64,000 bases of DNA from JAUIAI01 sp963732405 (GCA_963732405.1 CAVSZG010000001.1:1364001-1428000), one strand, 5' to 3'; shown: positions 25,539-37,648, counted from the first letter of the stretch. Notes: generated from the letters alone by a model not told the origin. Made by a program: numbers and translations.

Positions 25539-26556
25539 GCGATCTGATCGTCAGGCGGGCGGCAGGTCTGTACTGCCCGGCGGGTGACTTCTACATCGAC
25601 CCCTGGCGGCCGGTCTCGCGTGCCGTCATCACCCATGCCCATGCCGACCATGCGCGATCCGGGTCGCAACACTATCTGGCCAGTGCGCGAGGTGAACACG
25701 TGCTCAGGGCGCGACTGGGTGGGATATCCCTGCAATGCCTGCCCTGGGGTGAGATCATCGAGATGGGCGGTGTCCGCCTGTCGCTGCATCCGGCCGGTCA
25801 TGTATTGGGATCGGCCCAGGTCCGGATCGAGCATCACGGCCAGGTCTGGGTGGCGTCGGGCGACTACAAGACCGAAGCCGATGCGACCTGCGATGCCTTT
25901 GAGGCCGTGCGCTGCCATACCTTCATTACCGAATCAACCTTCGGCCTGCCGGTCTATCAATGGCCAGCTGCCGTTCAGACCTTCGCCGACATCAATCGCT
26001 GGTGGCAGGGTAATGTCGCGGCCGGTCGAGCCAGCGTACTGTTCTGTTACTCGTTCGGCAAGGCGCAGCGGATTCTCGCCGGTGTCGACCCGGGTATCGG
26101 TCCCATTCTGGTTCACGGTGCGCTGGAGCCCTTGAACCAGGCCTATCGCGCCAGTGGTATCCCATTGCCCGAGGTGATCCGGCGGGCCGAGGTCTCTGAC
26201 CGGTCAATCATCGCACGCGCGCTGGTGCTGGCGCCGCCATCGGCGGCCAGCGGTTCCTGGATGCGTGGGCTGGGTGATCACGCCACGGCGTTTGCCTCCG
26301 GCTGGATGCGGCTGCGCGGTGCGCGACGCCGTCGCGCACTCGATCGGGGTTTCGTGCTGTCGGATCATGCGGACTGGCCGGGCCTGCAGTCGGCGATCTC
26401 GGCAACCGGTGCCGAACGGGTGATCGTCACCCATGGCCAGGAGGCCGTGATGGTGCGCTGGTTGCGCGAGCAGGGGCTGCAGGCCGAGTCGTTCCAGACC
26501 GAATATGGCGAGAATCAGAACGGGGAGCCAGCCGATGCACATGGCGAGCCGGAATC

Positions 26557-26560
<4 letters not shown>
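25535..26560 (+). CDS. Ligase-associated DNA exonuclease (metallo-beta-lactamase fold)
   Basis: A 341-residue MBL/beta-CASP nuclease. Metal ligands can be read: THAHADHA, AGHVLGSAQV, SGDYKTE, VLSDHADW and VTHGQE. The order and the ligase gene immediately downstream identify the Exo component of the Lhr-Lig-Exo-MPE repair set. The TTG start at 25535 overlaps the clsB stop (TTGA) and gives the family N-terminus LIVRRAAGLYCPAGDFYIDP; a GTG at 25478 is an alternative. The stop overlaps the ligase ATG by four bases. Confidence 0.9.
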
Positions 26561-28228
<1,668 letters not shown>

Positions 28229-28257
<29 letters not shown>

Positions 28258-29410
28258 CCTGTTCGACCCGCGTGATCGGCTCCGGATTGGTCTTGAGCCA
28301 CAGGTTCTCCATCGCACCCTGGGCAATGCGTTGGTGCTGGGAAACCGCCACCTGGCAGTCGCGCAGCCGGGTCGGCATGCCCAGCGATTCGATCAATTCA
28401 GCCATGCGATCGGCTGCGTCGCCTGCCGTGTCGCCCCCCAGCACGGTGGCGATCTGGTGCTGCCGGTCGGCCGTGCGCAGACGATTGAAGCGCATCACAT
28501 GCGGCAGCATGATGCATGAGGTGTAGCCGTGGCTCATGCCCGTGACGGCGCCCAGGCTGTGGCCGATGCCATGACTGGCACCATAGGGAACACGCAGAAT
28601 GCCCAGGCCGGCCAACCAGGCGGCCTGCTGACACTGCAGCCGCGCAGCCAGATCGTCGGGGTCGGCGCGGCTGCGTGGCAGTGCCTTGGCGAACAGGCGA
28701 AGCGCCTGCAGGCAGGTGGCCTCGATCAATGGCGAGTACTGGATCGAACAAATGCCTTCGACGGCATGGTCCAGGCCCCGCACGCCGGTCGACAGCCACA
28801 ACCACGGTGGCGTGTGGCGGGTGATCGCCGGGTCGAGGATCACGCTGGCCGCGCCGATGGTGCGCCCCATGTAGCCATCCTTCACGCCACGGACTGGATC
28901 GGTGCATCCGCCGAAATCCGAAAATTCCGCAGCGCCCAGCGTGGTGGGCACGACGATCTGGCGAAACGGCGCTGGCTCGACGGGTGGCACATGACGCGAT
29001 CCGTCCTGATTGCTGCGCAGATGCCATTCGCCCAACTGCTCCGGACGGGTCAATCGATGGGCAACTGCAATCTGCATCACCTTGGCGGTATCGATGGCTG
29101 TCCCGCCGCCGATCGTGACCACCAGGTCGGGATTGGTATCGCGAGCCAGATCGGCGGCGGCGATCACGCTGGCGCGCGGCGTGTGTTCGACGCAGTCATC
29201 GAAGGTTGCTGCATGGCGCGAGCCCAGCGCCTGGCGAACCTGCTCGACGGCCTCGGTCTGCCGGTTGAGCGTGCGACTGGCGATAATGAGGACGCGCCGC
29301 GCCGCCCGTCTTTCGCACTCGGTGAGGACTGCCTGCGCCGCCGGCACGCCCCAGATGACCCGGTCCTGGGCCAGGTATTCATGGACGCCGCTGGCCAGTT
29401 GCTTGGTCAC
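28229..29410 (-). CDS. Iron-containing alcohol dehydrogenase family protein
   Basis: A 393-residue group III dehydrogenase, similar to maleylacetate reductase-like and short Fe-ADH proteins. Visible are VVTIGGGTAIDTAK (NAD binding), VVPTTLGAAEFSDFGG, and the metal ligand region HAVEGICS, SHGIGHSLGAVTGMSHG. Substrate unknown. The frame opens as far as 29476, but a GTG at 29410 has a perfect AGGAGG seven bases upstream and gives MTKQLASGVHEYL; this start is preferred. It lies opposite to, and in the middle of, the DNA repair cluster. Confidence 0.88.
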
Positions 29411-29495
29411 TGGATTGCCTCCTGAATTCGTCAGCATTTGAGAGTATCGCGGATGGCCGGGTCGTCGGCGACACAAGCGGCGCTAGCATCGGGAA

Positions 29496-30434
29496 ATGAA
29501 CCAATTGCCCGGCAGTCAGTGTACCCACCCGCCGCATCGCCGAAACGACGCGGCATGGCTGCAGCGGATCCATGAGCGCTTCATGCAGTGTTGCGATCCT
29601 CGTGCAGTGCCGGTGATCGGTGTCGATTTCACATCCGCGCCGCGCGCGGCCAAACCGATCGTGGTGGCTCACGGTTGGCTCGCCGACGGCCAGCCCGTGG
29701 TTACGCGCCTCGAACGGATGCCGGACTTCCCTCGCTTCGAGGCGATGCTGGCGCGCAAGGGCCCCTGGGTAGGTGGCTTCGACCTGCCATTCGGATTGCC
29801 GGCCGAACTGGTGAGCGCGCAGGGCTGGCCCCGGGTCTGGCAGGACTGCATCGCCGAGTATGCCGCGCTGTCGCGCGATGTGTTGCGCGAGCGTTTTCGC
29901 GCGTTCTGCGCCGCCAGGCCGGTCGGCGGCAAGTTCGCCCATCGGGCCACCGATGGACCGGCCGGTTCGAGTCCGTCGATGAAGTGGGTGAATCCGCCCG
30001 TGGCCTGGATGCTTCACGCCGGTGTGCCCCGATTGATTGCCGCCGGTCTGACCCTGCCCGGCCTGTTCGATGGCGACCCCTGCCGTCTCGCACTGGAAGC
30101 CTATCCGGGACTGTTGATCCGCTCGATCAGTCGTGCCTCTTACAAGAGTGACACCCGTGCCAGACAGAACGAGGCGCGTCGGATCGAGCGCGAGCGGATT
30201 GTCTCGGCCATGCTGGGCGGGCAGTGGCGGGACGGCCGACCGGTGCGCATCACGCCATCGATCCAGCAGGCACTGATCGACGATGCAAGCGGTGATTCGC
30301 TCGATGCGGTGGTCTGTCTGGTGCAGGCGGCCTGGGGGCTGGCGCAGCCGGATCAATGTTTCGGTCTGGCCCCCGGATTCGATCCACTCGAAGGCTGGAT
30401 CATTGGCGCCCGGCGCGCGGACGCCTCGCCATGA
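29496..30434 (+). CDS. DUF429 domain protein (predicted RNase H-like fold)
   Basis: A 312-residue DUF429 protein. The first strand VIGVDFTSAPRAAKP and the segment GFDLPFGLP carry the acidic residues expected of this RNase H-like superfamily; EAYPGLL and the late DDASGDSLDAVVCLVQAAW hold further conserved acids. DUF429 proteins are predicted nucleases, not characterised to my knowledge. The stop overlaps the start of the DEXH helicase gene (ATGA), so translation is coupled. It diverges from the Fe-ADH. The context suggests a role in the same repair process. Confidence 0.82.
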   Translation: MNQLPGSQCTHPPHRRNDAAWLQRIHERFMQCCDPRAVPVIGVDFTSAPRAAKPIVVAHGWLADGQPVVTRLERMPDFPRFEAMLARKGPWVGGFDLPFGLPAELVSAQGWPRVWQDCIAEYAALSRDVLRERFRAFCAARPVGGKFAHRATDGPAGSSPSMKWVNPPVAWMLHAGVPRLIAAGLTLPGLFDGDPCRLALEAYPGLLIRSISRASYKSDTRARQNEARRIERERIVSAMLGGQWRDGRPVRITPSIQQALIDDASGDSLDAVVCLVQAAWGLAQPDQCFGLAPGFDPLEGWIIGARRADASP

Positions 30435-32921
30435 CCACCATCCGGACCACACGGGCAGCGCGGGAGACCAAGCCCAGGCGATTCAGTGCCGTGAGCTGGC
30501 TGGCCGGCTGCGGTTGGCGGGCCTTGCCGTTTCAACGCGAGGTCTGGCGGGCGATGGCCAGGCAGTCGAGCGGCTTGCTCCATGCCAGCACGGGATCGGG
30601 CAAGACCTATGCGGTCTGGCTGGGTGCCTTGCAGGTCATTCTGAACGGCAGACCGGAACCGGCCGGCCTCAGCGTGCTGTGGTTGACGCCGATGCGTGCC
30701 CTGGCGGCCGACTCGGCAAGAGCGCTGAGCGAGCCGCTGCGCAGCATCAACGACAGCAGGCCACGCGCCAGGGCGCTCACGGTTGGCATACGGACCGGCG
30801 ATACATCGGCTGCCGAACGTCAGCGGCAGAATCGGGCGCCGCCCTTCGCACTGGTGACCACGCCCGAAAGTCTGTCACTGATGTTGTCGCAGGAAGATGC
30901 GAACGCCCGGCTGAGCGGGGTACAGGTGGTCATCGTCGATGAATGGCATGAATTGATGGGCAACAAGCGCGGCGTGCAGACACAGCTCGCGCTGGCCCGT
31001 CTGCATCGCCTGCAGCCTGCGCTACTGGTCTGGGGTCTGTCGGCCACGCTGGGCAATCTGCCCGAGGCCTTGCAGGTTCTGTGTCCGAACGCGGCGTCGG
31101 CCACGTTGGTCCAGGGCCGGGTTCGCAAGACCATGGTCGTGGACACTCTGTTGCCCGAGAGCACCGAACGATTCCCCTGGGGTGGACACCTGGGTACCCG
31201 CATGCTCGAACCGGTGATCGACGAGATCGATCGCAGCGGCAGCGCCCTGGTGTTCTGCAACACCCGTTCCCAGGCCGAGATCTGGTATCAGTCGATTCTC
31301 GAACGACGCCCGGACTGGGCCGGCGTGATCGCCCTGCATCATGGTTCACTCGATCAGTCGGTACGAGCCTGGGTCGAGCAGTCGCTGCGCGATGGCCTAT
31401 TGCGCGCGGTGGTCTGCACCTCCAGTCTCGATCTGGGTGTGGATTTTTCGCCTGTCGAACGAGTTCTGCAGATCGGTAGCGCCAAAGGCGTGGCCCGGCT
31501 GCTGCAACGCGCCGGCCGCTCGGGTCATCAACCTGGTCGGCCGTCGCGGATCACCCTGGTACCCACCAACGCCCTGGAGTTGATCGAATCGGCGGCCGCC
31601 CAGGATGCGATCGCTGCCGGTCGAATCGAATCGCGCGCCAGCCCCGACAAACCGCTGGATGTGCTGGTCCAGCATCTGGTCACGATGGCCCTGGGCAATG
31701 GCTTTCGGTCGGCCGAGCTGCTCAAGGAAGTCCGCAGCACCTGGGCCTATCGCCACCTGACCGAGCAGGAGTTCGACTGGGCGCTGGACTTCGTGGTGCG
31801 GGGTGGTCCCAGCCTGGTGGCCTATCCCGAGTATCGGCGGGTCGCACGGGACGATCAGGGCCTGTACACCGTGCCGGACCGCCACATCGCCCGTCGCCAT
31901 CGCATGGCGATCGGCACCATCGTTTCGGACTCGGCGGTGCAGGTGAAATATCTGACCGGGGGGCGGATCGGCACGGTGGAAGAATCATTCATCGCGCGGC
32001 TGCACCGCGGTGATGTGTTTCTGTTTGCCGGTCGCCGGCTCGAACTGATCCGGGTGCATGAAATGACTGCCTATGTGAAGCAGGCGCGTAGTCGACGGAT
32101 GGCGATTCCGCGCTGGGGTGGTGGTCGCATGCCCTTGTCCAGTGAACTGGCCGATGCGGTGTTGTCTCGCATGGCCAGGGCCGCAGCCGGCGAATTTACC
32201 GGCCCGGAGATGCGTTTTGTAAAGCCATTGCTGGACCTGCAGATGCGCTGGTCGGCCTTGCCGGGACCCGACACCTTGCTGGTCGAACAATGGCGATCTC
32301 GCGAGGGTCATCATCTGTTCGTGCATCCGTTCGCCGGTCGCCAGGTGCATATCGGACTGGCCTCCCTGCTGGCCTTCCGGGTCGCGCGCGATGACCCGGC
32401 AACGTTTTCGATCTCGGTCAATGATTACGGGTTCGAGTTGCTTCTCGACCGGCGTGATCGATTGGTCAGGCCTGCGCGACGCCAGCGTGTGGCGAACCGA
32501 ATCGCTACATGACGATATTCTGGCCAGCCTCAATGCCAGCGAGCTCGCGCAGCGGCGCTTTCGGGAAATTTCGCGGATTGCCGGACTGGTATTCCAGGGC
32601 TTTCCCGGTGCGCCACGCAGCACCCGCCATCTGCAGGCCTCGTCAGGTCTGTTCTTCGATGTGTTTCGTCAGCATGACCGGGGCAACCTGTTGTTGTCCC
32701 AGGCCGAACGCGAGGTACTCGATCAGGAGCTCGAACTGCGCCGTCTGTCCGACACGCTGATCCGGCTGCAGACCCGCGAGATTCGATGGGTCGAACTGAG
32801 CCGGCCCACGCCGCTCGCCTTTCCGTTGCTGGTCGAGCGCTTCCGCGAAAAATTCAGCAATGAGAAGCTCGCCGATCGGGTCGCCAGAATGCTCGCCGAA
32901 CTCGAAGCCGCCGCACGATAG
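30431..32921 (+). CDS. Ligase-associated DEXH-box helicase, Lhr type (frame-disrupted)
   Basis: Superfamily 2 helicase, ~829 residues if repaired. Motif I HASTGSGKTYAV, DEXH box VDEWHE, motif III SATLGN and motif VI QRAGRSGH are intact in the first frame. That frame ends at 32512 just after VNDYGFELLLD. The rest of the Lhr core (DDILASLNASELAQRRF, GLVFQGFPG, RPTPLAFPLLVERF) continues in the next frame to 32921. The switch must lie near 32445-32470 and equals one extra base (or two missing). Known P. putida and mycobacterial Lhr proteins are ATP-driven 3'-5' helicases. Either a real mutation or a sequence error. Confidence 0.88.
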
Positions 32922-32930
32922 TTGCCGATC

Positions 32931-33770
32931 ATGATGCCCCGCGACGGGCGGTCATTGAAGGCGGTCGTGGCATCATTCATCGATCCGACCCTCATCGCCC
33001 TCATGACGATTCCCGCTGTCCACCCTGACACCGAACCCGCAGCCTGCACGCCGAATCGGGCAGCTCGCCCGAATCACGAAGCGGTCCCTGATTGCACGAT
33101 CGATTTCGGCGGCAATGCCCTGCAACTGATGCCCGATGGCAGTGTGTATGAACTGCGCACTGGCACGCTGCTGGTTGCCGACCCGCATCTGGGCAAGGCG
33201 GAGCGGTTTCGCTACCTCGGCGTGCCGGTGCCCGACGGGCCCACGGCGGCCACGCTCACGGCGTTGAGCAACGCGGTGAACCGGGTATCGGCGCGAAGAC
33301 TCATCGTTTTGGGCGACCTGGTTCATGGTCGCCTGCCCGACGATCATCCGCTGTTTGGCGCCATCGCCCACTGGCGGGGCGCACATCCGCACCTGCAGGT
33401 GCAACTGGTGACGGGCAATCATGACCGGCATGCCGGTGGCCTGCCCGACCGTTGCGGCATCACCCCCTGGCATGACGACGATTCGATCGGCGGCCTTGGC
33501 CTATGCCATGAGCCCGCACTGGCCGACCCCGATCGATTCTCGCTGTGCGGCCACCTGCATCCGGTGATTGTCCTGCGCAGCCCGGTGGAGGCCCTGCGCC
33601 TACGCTGTTTCTGGTTTCAACGACGTCTGGGCGTGCTGCCGGCCTTCGGTCACTTTACCGGTGGCATGGTCATCAACCCCGGTCCCGACGACCGTTTGGC
33701 GGTCACGGACGGGCTCAGCGTGCACCGATTGCCGGCCGGATTTGGCACCCGGCGCCGATCGCCGCGCTAG
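32931..33770 (+). CDS. Ligase-associated metallophosphoesterase (MPE/PdeM-type endonuclease)
   Basis: A ~279-residue binuclear metallophosphoesterase. Metal motifs are LLVADPHLGKAERF, VLGDLVHGR, TGNHDRH and CGHLHPV, in canonical order. In this gene set the protein is known as a Mn-dependent DNA nuclease. It starts within 10 bp of the helicase stop. The start is uncertain: ATG 32931, TTG 32922 and ATG 33003 are in frame with no good ribosome site, and the first ~50 residues look non-conserved. The last 171 bp overlap the antisense carrier protein-thioesterase gene. Confidence 0.88.
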   Translation: MMPRDGRSLKAVVASFIDPTLIALMTIPAVHPDTEPAACTPNRAARPNHEAVPDCTIDFGGNALQLMPDGSVYELRTGTLLVADPHLGKAERFRYLGVPVPDGPTAATLTALSNAVNRVSARRLIVLGDLVHGRLPDDHPLFGAIAHWRGAHPHLQVQLVTGNHDRHAGGLPDRCGITPWHDDDSIGGLGLCHEPALADPDRFSLCGHLHPVIVLRSPVEALRLRCFWFQRRLGVLPAFGHFTGGMVINPGPDDRLAVTDGLSVHRLPAGFGTRRRSPR

Positions 33771-34901
33771 ATTCAGTTCGGGCAGGATCGATTCGCGCGA
33801 TGCGCCAGTTCGCGCGGGTGCCGTGCGACGGGTCGCGTCGGCCAGGCACAGCGTCAGCAGATCGGCCAGTTCATCGGCATGATCCGTATGCAGCACTCTC
33901 GTGTGATTGCAGTTGATTGTCACCACCTTGACGCCGCCGGAGGCCAGCGCATTCCAGCCGCAGGCCGGATCATCGTCCTGCACGCCGACCTCGACCGCTC
34001 GAACCGCGGCGCGCACGAAATGGACCCGACCTGGAAACCCTGTGTGCGTATATCGTTCGGTCATCTGCAACACCTCGCCCCAGCGCTGCGTCAGATCATT
34101 GGCCGCCGAGCCCAGCTCATCGGCCATGGCTGGATCGAAGATCGGCGCCGGTCCGGGCAGCAGGTCCTGCAGACCCCGGTCCATCCGCTTTTCGACCAGC
34201 TGCCTGACCGCATCGGGGCCCTGGCGGGCCGCTTTCCAGAGCTTCATCGCTGCCCGGACCGCCCGTGCCTTCTTGACCGGATAGCCCGGCGCATTGCTGT
34301 CCAGCAGAATCAGGCCACCTTTGGGATGGCCGTCGGCTGCCATGCGGCCGGCGACCGCCCAGGCCACATGCGCACCCAGAGAATGACCACAAAAATGCCA
34401 GGGACCCTCGGGATGCACCCGTTTCACGTCGGCGATCATGGCGTCGGCCAGATCTGCAAGCGTGTCAAAGCGCTTGTGCTGCCGGGTCGGTGCAGCGGGA
34501 TCCAGCACATACAAGGGTTGGTTCGTGCCCAGCAGGCCGGCCAACACACGAATGCCGATTAGCGCATCGCCATAGCCAGGCACGATGAACAACGGCGGAC
34601 GTGAGCCCAGCGTCTGGACAGGTGTCACGAAGCTGCCAGCTTCTTCGGTCTGACCTGCCTGCCCGCCCAGGATATGGTCGATCTGCATCGCCACGGTGGG
34701 CGCCGTGATCATCGTGCGCGGGGTCAGTCGATGGCCGGTCTGGCGCTCGATATCGGCCAGCAGCAGCATCGCGGCCAGTGAATCGCCGCCGGCGGCGACG
34801 AAACTCACATCAGGACCGAGGTCAGGTCGGTTCAGTCGTGAGCGCCAGATGGCCAGTAGCTGGGTCTGGAGTGAATCGCGGGTGATAGGGGCTGGATTCA
34901 T
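33600..34901 (-). CDS. Orphan carrier protein-thioesterase didomain (PCP/ACP-TE)
   Basis: A 433-residue protein of two domains. Residues ~5-80 are a phosphopantetheine carrier domain with attachment serine in FVAAGGDSLAAMLLLADIE. Residues ~95-360 are a type I thioesterase domain: PPLFIVPGYG, GHSLGAHVAWAVA (nucleophile), LILLDSNAPGYP (Asp) and NCNHTRVLHTDHADEL (His). This is the terminal module of non-ribosomal peptide synthetases, standing alone; no adenylation or condensation gene is nearby. The last ~60 residues are low complexity and run antisense through the MPE gene. A TGA one frame over at 33773-33775 might be the true end. Confidence 0.82.
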   Translation of the reverse strand: MNPAPITRDSLQTQLLAIWRSRLNRPDLGPDVSFVAAGGDSLAAMLLLADIERQTGHRLTPRTMITAPTVAMQIDHILGGQAGQTEEAGSFVTPVQTLGSRPPLFIVPGYGDALIGIRVLAGLLGTNQPLYVLDPAAPTRQHKRFDTLADLADAMIADVKRVHPEGPWHFCGHSLGAHVAWAVAGRMAADGHPKGGLILLDSNAPGYPVKKARAVRAAMKLWKAARQGPDAVRQLVEKRMDRGLQDLLPGPAPIFDPAMADELGSAANDLTQRWGEVLQMTERYTHTGFPGRVHFVRAAVRAVEVGVQDDDPACGWNALASGGVKVVTINCNHTRVLHTDHADELADLLTLCLADATRRTAPARTGASRESILPELNLARRSAPGAKSGRQSVHAEPVRDRQTVVGTGVDDHATGKVTEGRQHAQTSLKPETA

Positions 34902-35261
34902 TGCCGGTCTCTGGATGAAGCGCGGCGCGGCAGGATTGCCTCGCCAGTCGATTCCCGGCTGATCTCAGGTCCTTGTGTCATGCAGGCACGCGGGGGCGTG
35001 CGGTGCAGTGATCACCGGTCGGTTTGGCCTGATGAAGCCGACCGGTAGAGGAATCATCGCAGGCGATCGAGCCAGATCGCGAGTCCCGGGTGATGAGAGG
35101 CGCCTGGCAACCTACTGGAGGCGGCGCGTCCGCAGCTGGCCAGCCGGCCGATCCGGACCAATCGTGACAAGCATCACAGCCGAACCCTGGTCCTGTCGAT
35201 AAAGTGAACACCAGCAGGGGGTCTTTCATGATTCCCCGATTCACTGATCTGGAGCAGGTCG
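34902..35261. other. 360-bp intergenic region with an imperfect inverted repeat
   Basis: No gene seen. The main structure is an 11-bp inverted repeat with one mismatch, ACCGGTCGGTT (35014-35024) and AGCCGACCGGT (35036-35046), separated by 11 bp. There is no T-run after it, so it is not a typical terminator; an operator or attenuator is possible. The region must carry promoters for the leftward carrier-thioesterase gene and the rightward secreted protein gene. Confidence 0.5.
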
Positions 35262-35618
35262 ATGCAAGGCAGACTCATCGCCGGTGCGCTGTTGCTTGCA
35301 TTGAGCGCGGGCTCAGCCTGGGCAAACGACTCGTGGAATATCCGTCTGGCGACCGATGATGACGGACCACGCGCGGCCGTGCCCGTCTCGGCCACGCCAT
35401 TCGATCCAACCTCGTTGCCTCAGGAGCGATTTTTCGGGCGTGACCGTTTTTCCTCGCGTGCCGTGGCCATCGAACTCGTGCTCAATGCGATCCAGGTCCG
35501 GCACGATGACAGCCTGATCTATCGGCCGCAGGTCAATGACGGCTACCGGATCAGTTCACGCTGGCGGTTGCGCGTGACCGATAGCAGTGCGTCGGTGCGC
35601 TACGAAATCCGATTCTGA
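35262..35618 (+). CDS. Small predicted periplasmic protein
   Basis: A 118-residue protein that I do not recognise. The N-terminus is a clear signal peptide (MQGRLIAGALLLALSAGSAWA, cut after AWA), leaving ~97 mature residues with alternating beta-like pattern and a basic, aromatic C-terminus (SRWRLRVTDSSASVRYEIRF). GGAG with a GCAGG follow-up lies 8-14 bases before the ATG. The closing VRYEIR resembles VRYELR in the small FimV-like protein at 56607-57002, but overall similarity is weak. It precedes the GGDEF-EAL gene on the same strand by ~125 bp. Confidence 0.65.
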   Translation: MQGRLIAGALLLALSAGSAWANDSWNIRLATDDDGPRAAVPVSATPFDPTSLPQERFFGRDRFSSRAVAIELVLNAIQVRHDDSLIYRPQVNDGYRISSRWRLRVTDSSASVRYEIRF

Positions 35619-35743
35619 GCATTCCGGGGGCGCAACGCCTGTCTGCATTCGTCGGCTTCACGGCTCCGTCCAGCCTGCCTCTGTGCTCGCCATCGCACTT
35701 CACGGTCTACAGTTCGGGGCGAACCCGATGTTGATGCGTATCC

Positions 35744-37558
35744 ATGGCCTTTTTCAGAAAAAAGCGGACCGACCAGGCCGATGCGACCGCATCGGATCCC
35801 GCCGACCCATTGATAATGGCCACGGCCAGCACGGCGATACAGACCACGATCGAGCCGCAAGAGGGAATAGCGGGGATCAAGCCGTCCGTCTTTGGCATCA
35901 GTTCCCGGTTCGCATTCACGCTCTGCTTCTTCATGGGGCTGATCAATGCCGCCCTGTTCCAGGCGACCACGACATTTCCATCGCTGAAGGTGACGATGCA
36001 ACATGTCGCCATGCTGAACTGTGCCATCGCCTTCGTGGGGTCGTTTCTGATCGCCCGGGTACTGGCCCGACGATTGACGCAGATCGCCGATGCGCTCGAG
36101 CGAACTCAGAACGGTGACTATACCCAGCGTCTGAAGCCGGGACGCAATGACGAGACCGGACTGCTGACCCGCCGCGCCAACCTGCTGAGTTCATCGGCCG
36201 AGGTGCGCGAGAAGCGGATCCGCGAATCCGCACTCACCGATGCTCTGACCGGTCTGCCCAACCGCGCCCTGTTGACCAACCGGCTGGATCATGCGATCCG
36301 TGCCGCCGAACGGGTTGGTGGCGAATTCTCGGTCGCCTTGATCGATCTGGATCGTTTCAAGTGGGTCAATGACACCCTCGGTCATGATGCGGGCGATGTG
36401 CTGCTGGTGGAAGTTGCCAGACGCATGAAGATGACGGTAAGGACCAGCGATACGGTCGCACGGCTCGGCGGAGATGAGTTCGTGCTGCTGCTCAGCGGAG
36501 GTCAGGAATCAGCCGACTCGGTGACCAAGCATGTCATGGATGCGATGAAGACGCCGCTCAAGCTCAAGGGCGAAACGGTCGACATCAGCCTGAGTATCGG
36601 CATCGCCACCTATCCCGAGCATGGTCGAGAGACGCTGGCTCTGATGCGCCACGCCGACGCGGCCATGTACAGTGCCAAACGCAAGCAGGCCGGCCGCTCT
36701 GTCTATACCGGCGACGCGCGCGGCAGCAAACCGAAGCCCTCGTCGCTGTCGATGCTGGGCGAGTTGCGCGATGCACTGGCCCGCAATCAGTTCGTGCTCG
36801 AATACCAGCCCAAACTCGATCTGAACAGTGGCCTCATCAAGAGCGTGGAGGGGCTGGTCCGCTGGGACAATCCGAAGCGTGGCCGGGTCCAGCCCGGTGA
36901 TTTCCTGCCGATGGCCGAGCAGACCGGATTCATGCGTGAGCTTACGAGTTGGGTAGTCGCCGAAGGTGTCCGGTTTGCCGCGCGATTGGTGCGCGAAGGC
37001 CTCGATATGCATGTATCGGTCAACGTGGCCGCGCAAGACATCGAGCGTCCCGATTTTGCCGATTCGGTTCAGGCCATTCTGGCGAAGGAGCAGGTCGAAC
37101 CGAATCGCCTATGCCTGGAGATCACCGAGAGTGGTGTGCTGAGCGAAACCGCCACGGCCATGAAGAACCTCAATGCAATCGCCACACTGGGCGTGCAATT
37201 GTCGGTCGACGATTACGGTACGGGTTATTCCACCCTGAGTCAGTTGCAGAAACTACCTGTCAACGAACTGAAGATCGAACGCATGTTCGTGACCGGTCTG
37301 AATGACAACCGCGGCAATGCCACCATCGTCAGTTCCACCATTGATCTGGGTCGTCAGCTCGGGCTTCGCGTGGTCGGAGAAGGCGTCGAGACGGTCGGAG
37401 AATTGCGTACCCTGGCCAAGATGGGCTGTGACGAGATCCAGGGCTTTTATCTCTCGCGGCCCATTTCAGGTAACGATGTGATCACCTGGGTGCAGATGCG
37501 CCATGCGCTGCACGACAGTTCACGCGAGGAATACTTCAGATTATTGACAGCTTCCTGA
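35744..37558 (+). CDS. GGDEF-EAL membrane protein (cyclic di-GMP turnover)
   Basis: A 604-residue bifunctional protein. Two membrane helices (FAFTLCFFMGLINAALF and MLNCAIAFVGSFLIARVLA) flank a very short outside loop, then a HAMP-like helix. The GGDEF domain is canonical (LDRFKWVNDTLGHDAGD, RLGGDEFVLLL). The EAL domain has EGLVRW where EALLRW is usual, keeping the catalytic Glu; other residues for phosphodiesterase activity are present (SVNVAAQD, LEITESG, DDYGTGYS, ELKIER, GEGVET, QGFYLSRP). It could make or break c-di-GMP; sequence suggests both active sites are intact. Confidence 0.93.
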   Translation: MAFFRKKRTDQADATASDPADPLIMATASTAIQTTIEPQEGIAGIKPSVFGISSRFAFTLCFFMGLINAALFQATTTFPSLKVTMQHVAMLNCAIAFVGSFLIARVLARRLTQIADALERTQNGDYTQRLKPGRNDETGLLTRRANLLSSSAEVREKRIRESALTDALTGLPNRALLTNRLDHAIRAAERVGGEFSVALIDLDRFKWVNDTLGHDAGDVLLVEVARRMKMTVRTSDTVARLGGDEFVLLLSGGQESADSVTKHVMDAMKTPLKLKGETVDISLSIGIATYPEHGRETLALMRHADAAMYSAKRKQAGRSVYTGDARGSKPKPSSLSMLGELRDALARNQFVLEYQPKLDLNSGLIKSVEGLVRWDNPKRGRVQPGDFLPMAEQTGFMRELTSWVVAEGVRFAARLVREGLDMHVSVNVAAQDIERPDFADSVQAILAKEQVEPNRLCLEITESGVLSETATAMKNLNAIATLGVQLSVDDYGTGYSTLSQLQKLPVNELKIERMFVTGLNDNRGNATIVSSTIDLGRQLGLRVVGEGVETVGELRTLAKMGCDEIQGFYLSRPISGNDVITWVQMRHALHDSSREEYFRLLTAS

Positions 37559-37604
37559 GCAGCGCGATGACGCTGGCCGGGGTGGCGTGTGAACGGCACA
37601 ATGG

Positions 37605-37648
37605 AAAAACGGGGCGGGCGCTCAGAACATCTGAACGCCCGCCCCGTT
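37605..37648 (-). terminator. Intrinsic terminator for the leftward lipoprotein gene
   Basis: A 19-bp stem with one mismatch, arms 37608-37626 and 37630-37648, with only three loop bases (ACA). The arms are GC-rich (core CGGGGCGGGCG). On the minus strand the hairpin is followed at once by TTTTT (37609-37605). It lies 30 bp beyond the lipoprotein stop and ~45 bp beyond the stop of the convergent GGDEF-EAL gene, so it may act for both, though the T-run favours the minus strand. Confidence 0.85.

Noticed and set aside
32391..32512. Programmed ribosomal frameshifting in the Lhr helicase
   Set aside because: No slippery heptamer or following pseudoknot is apparent near the junction, and two other unrelated genes in the window carry the same kind of break.
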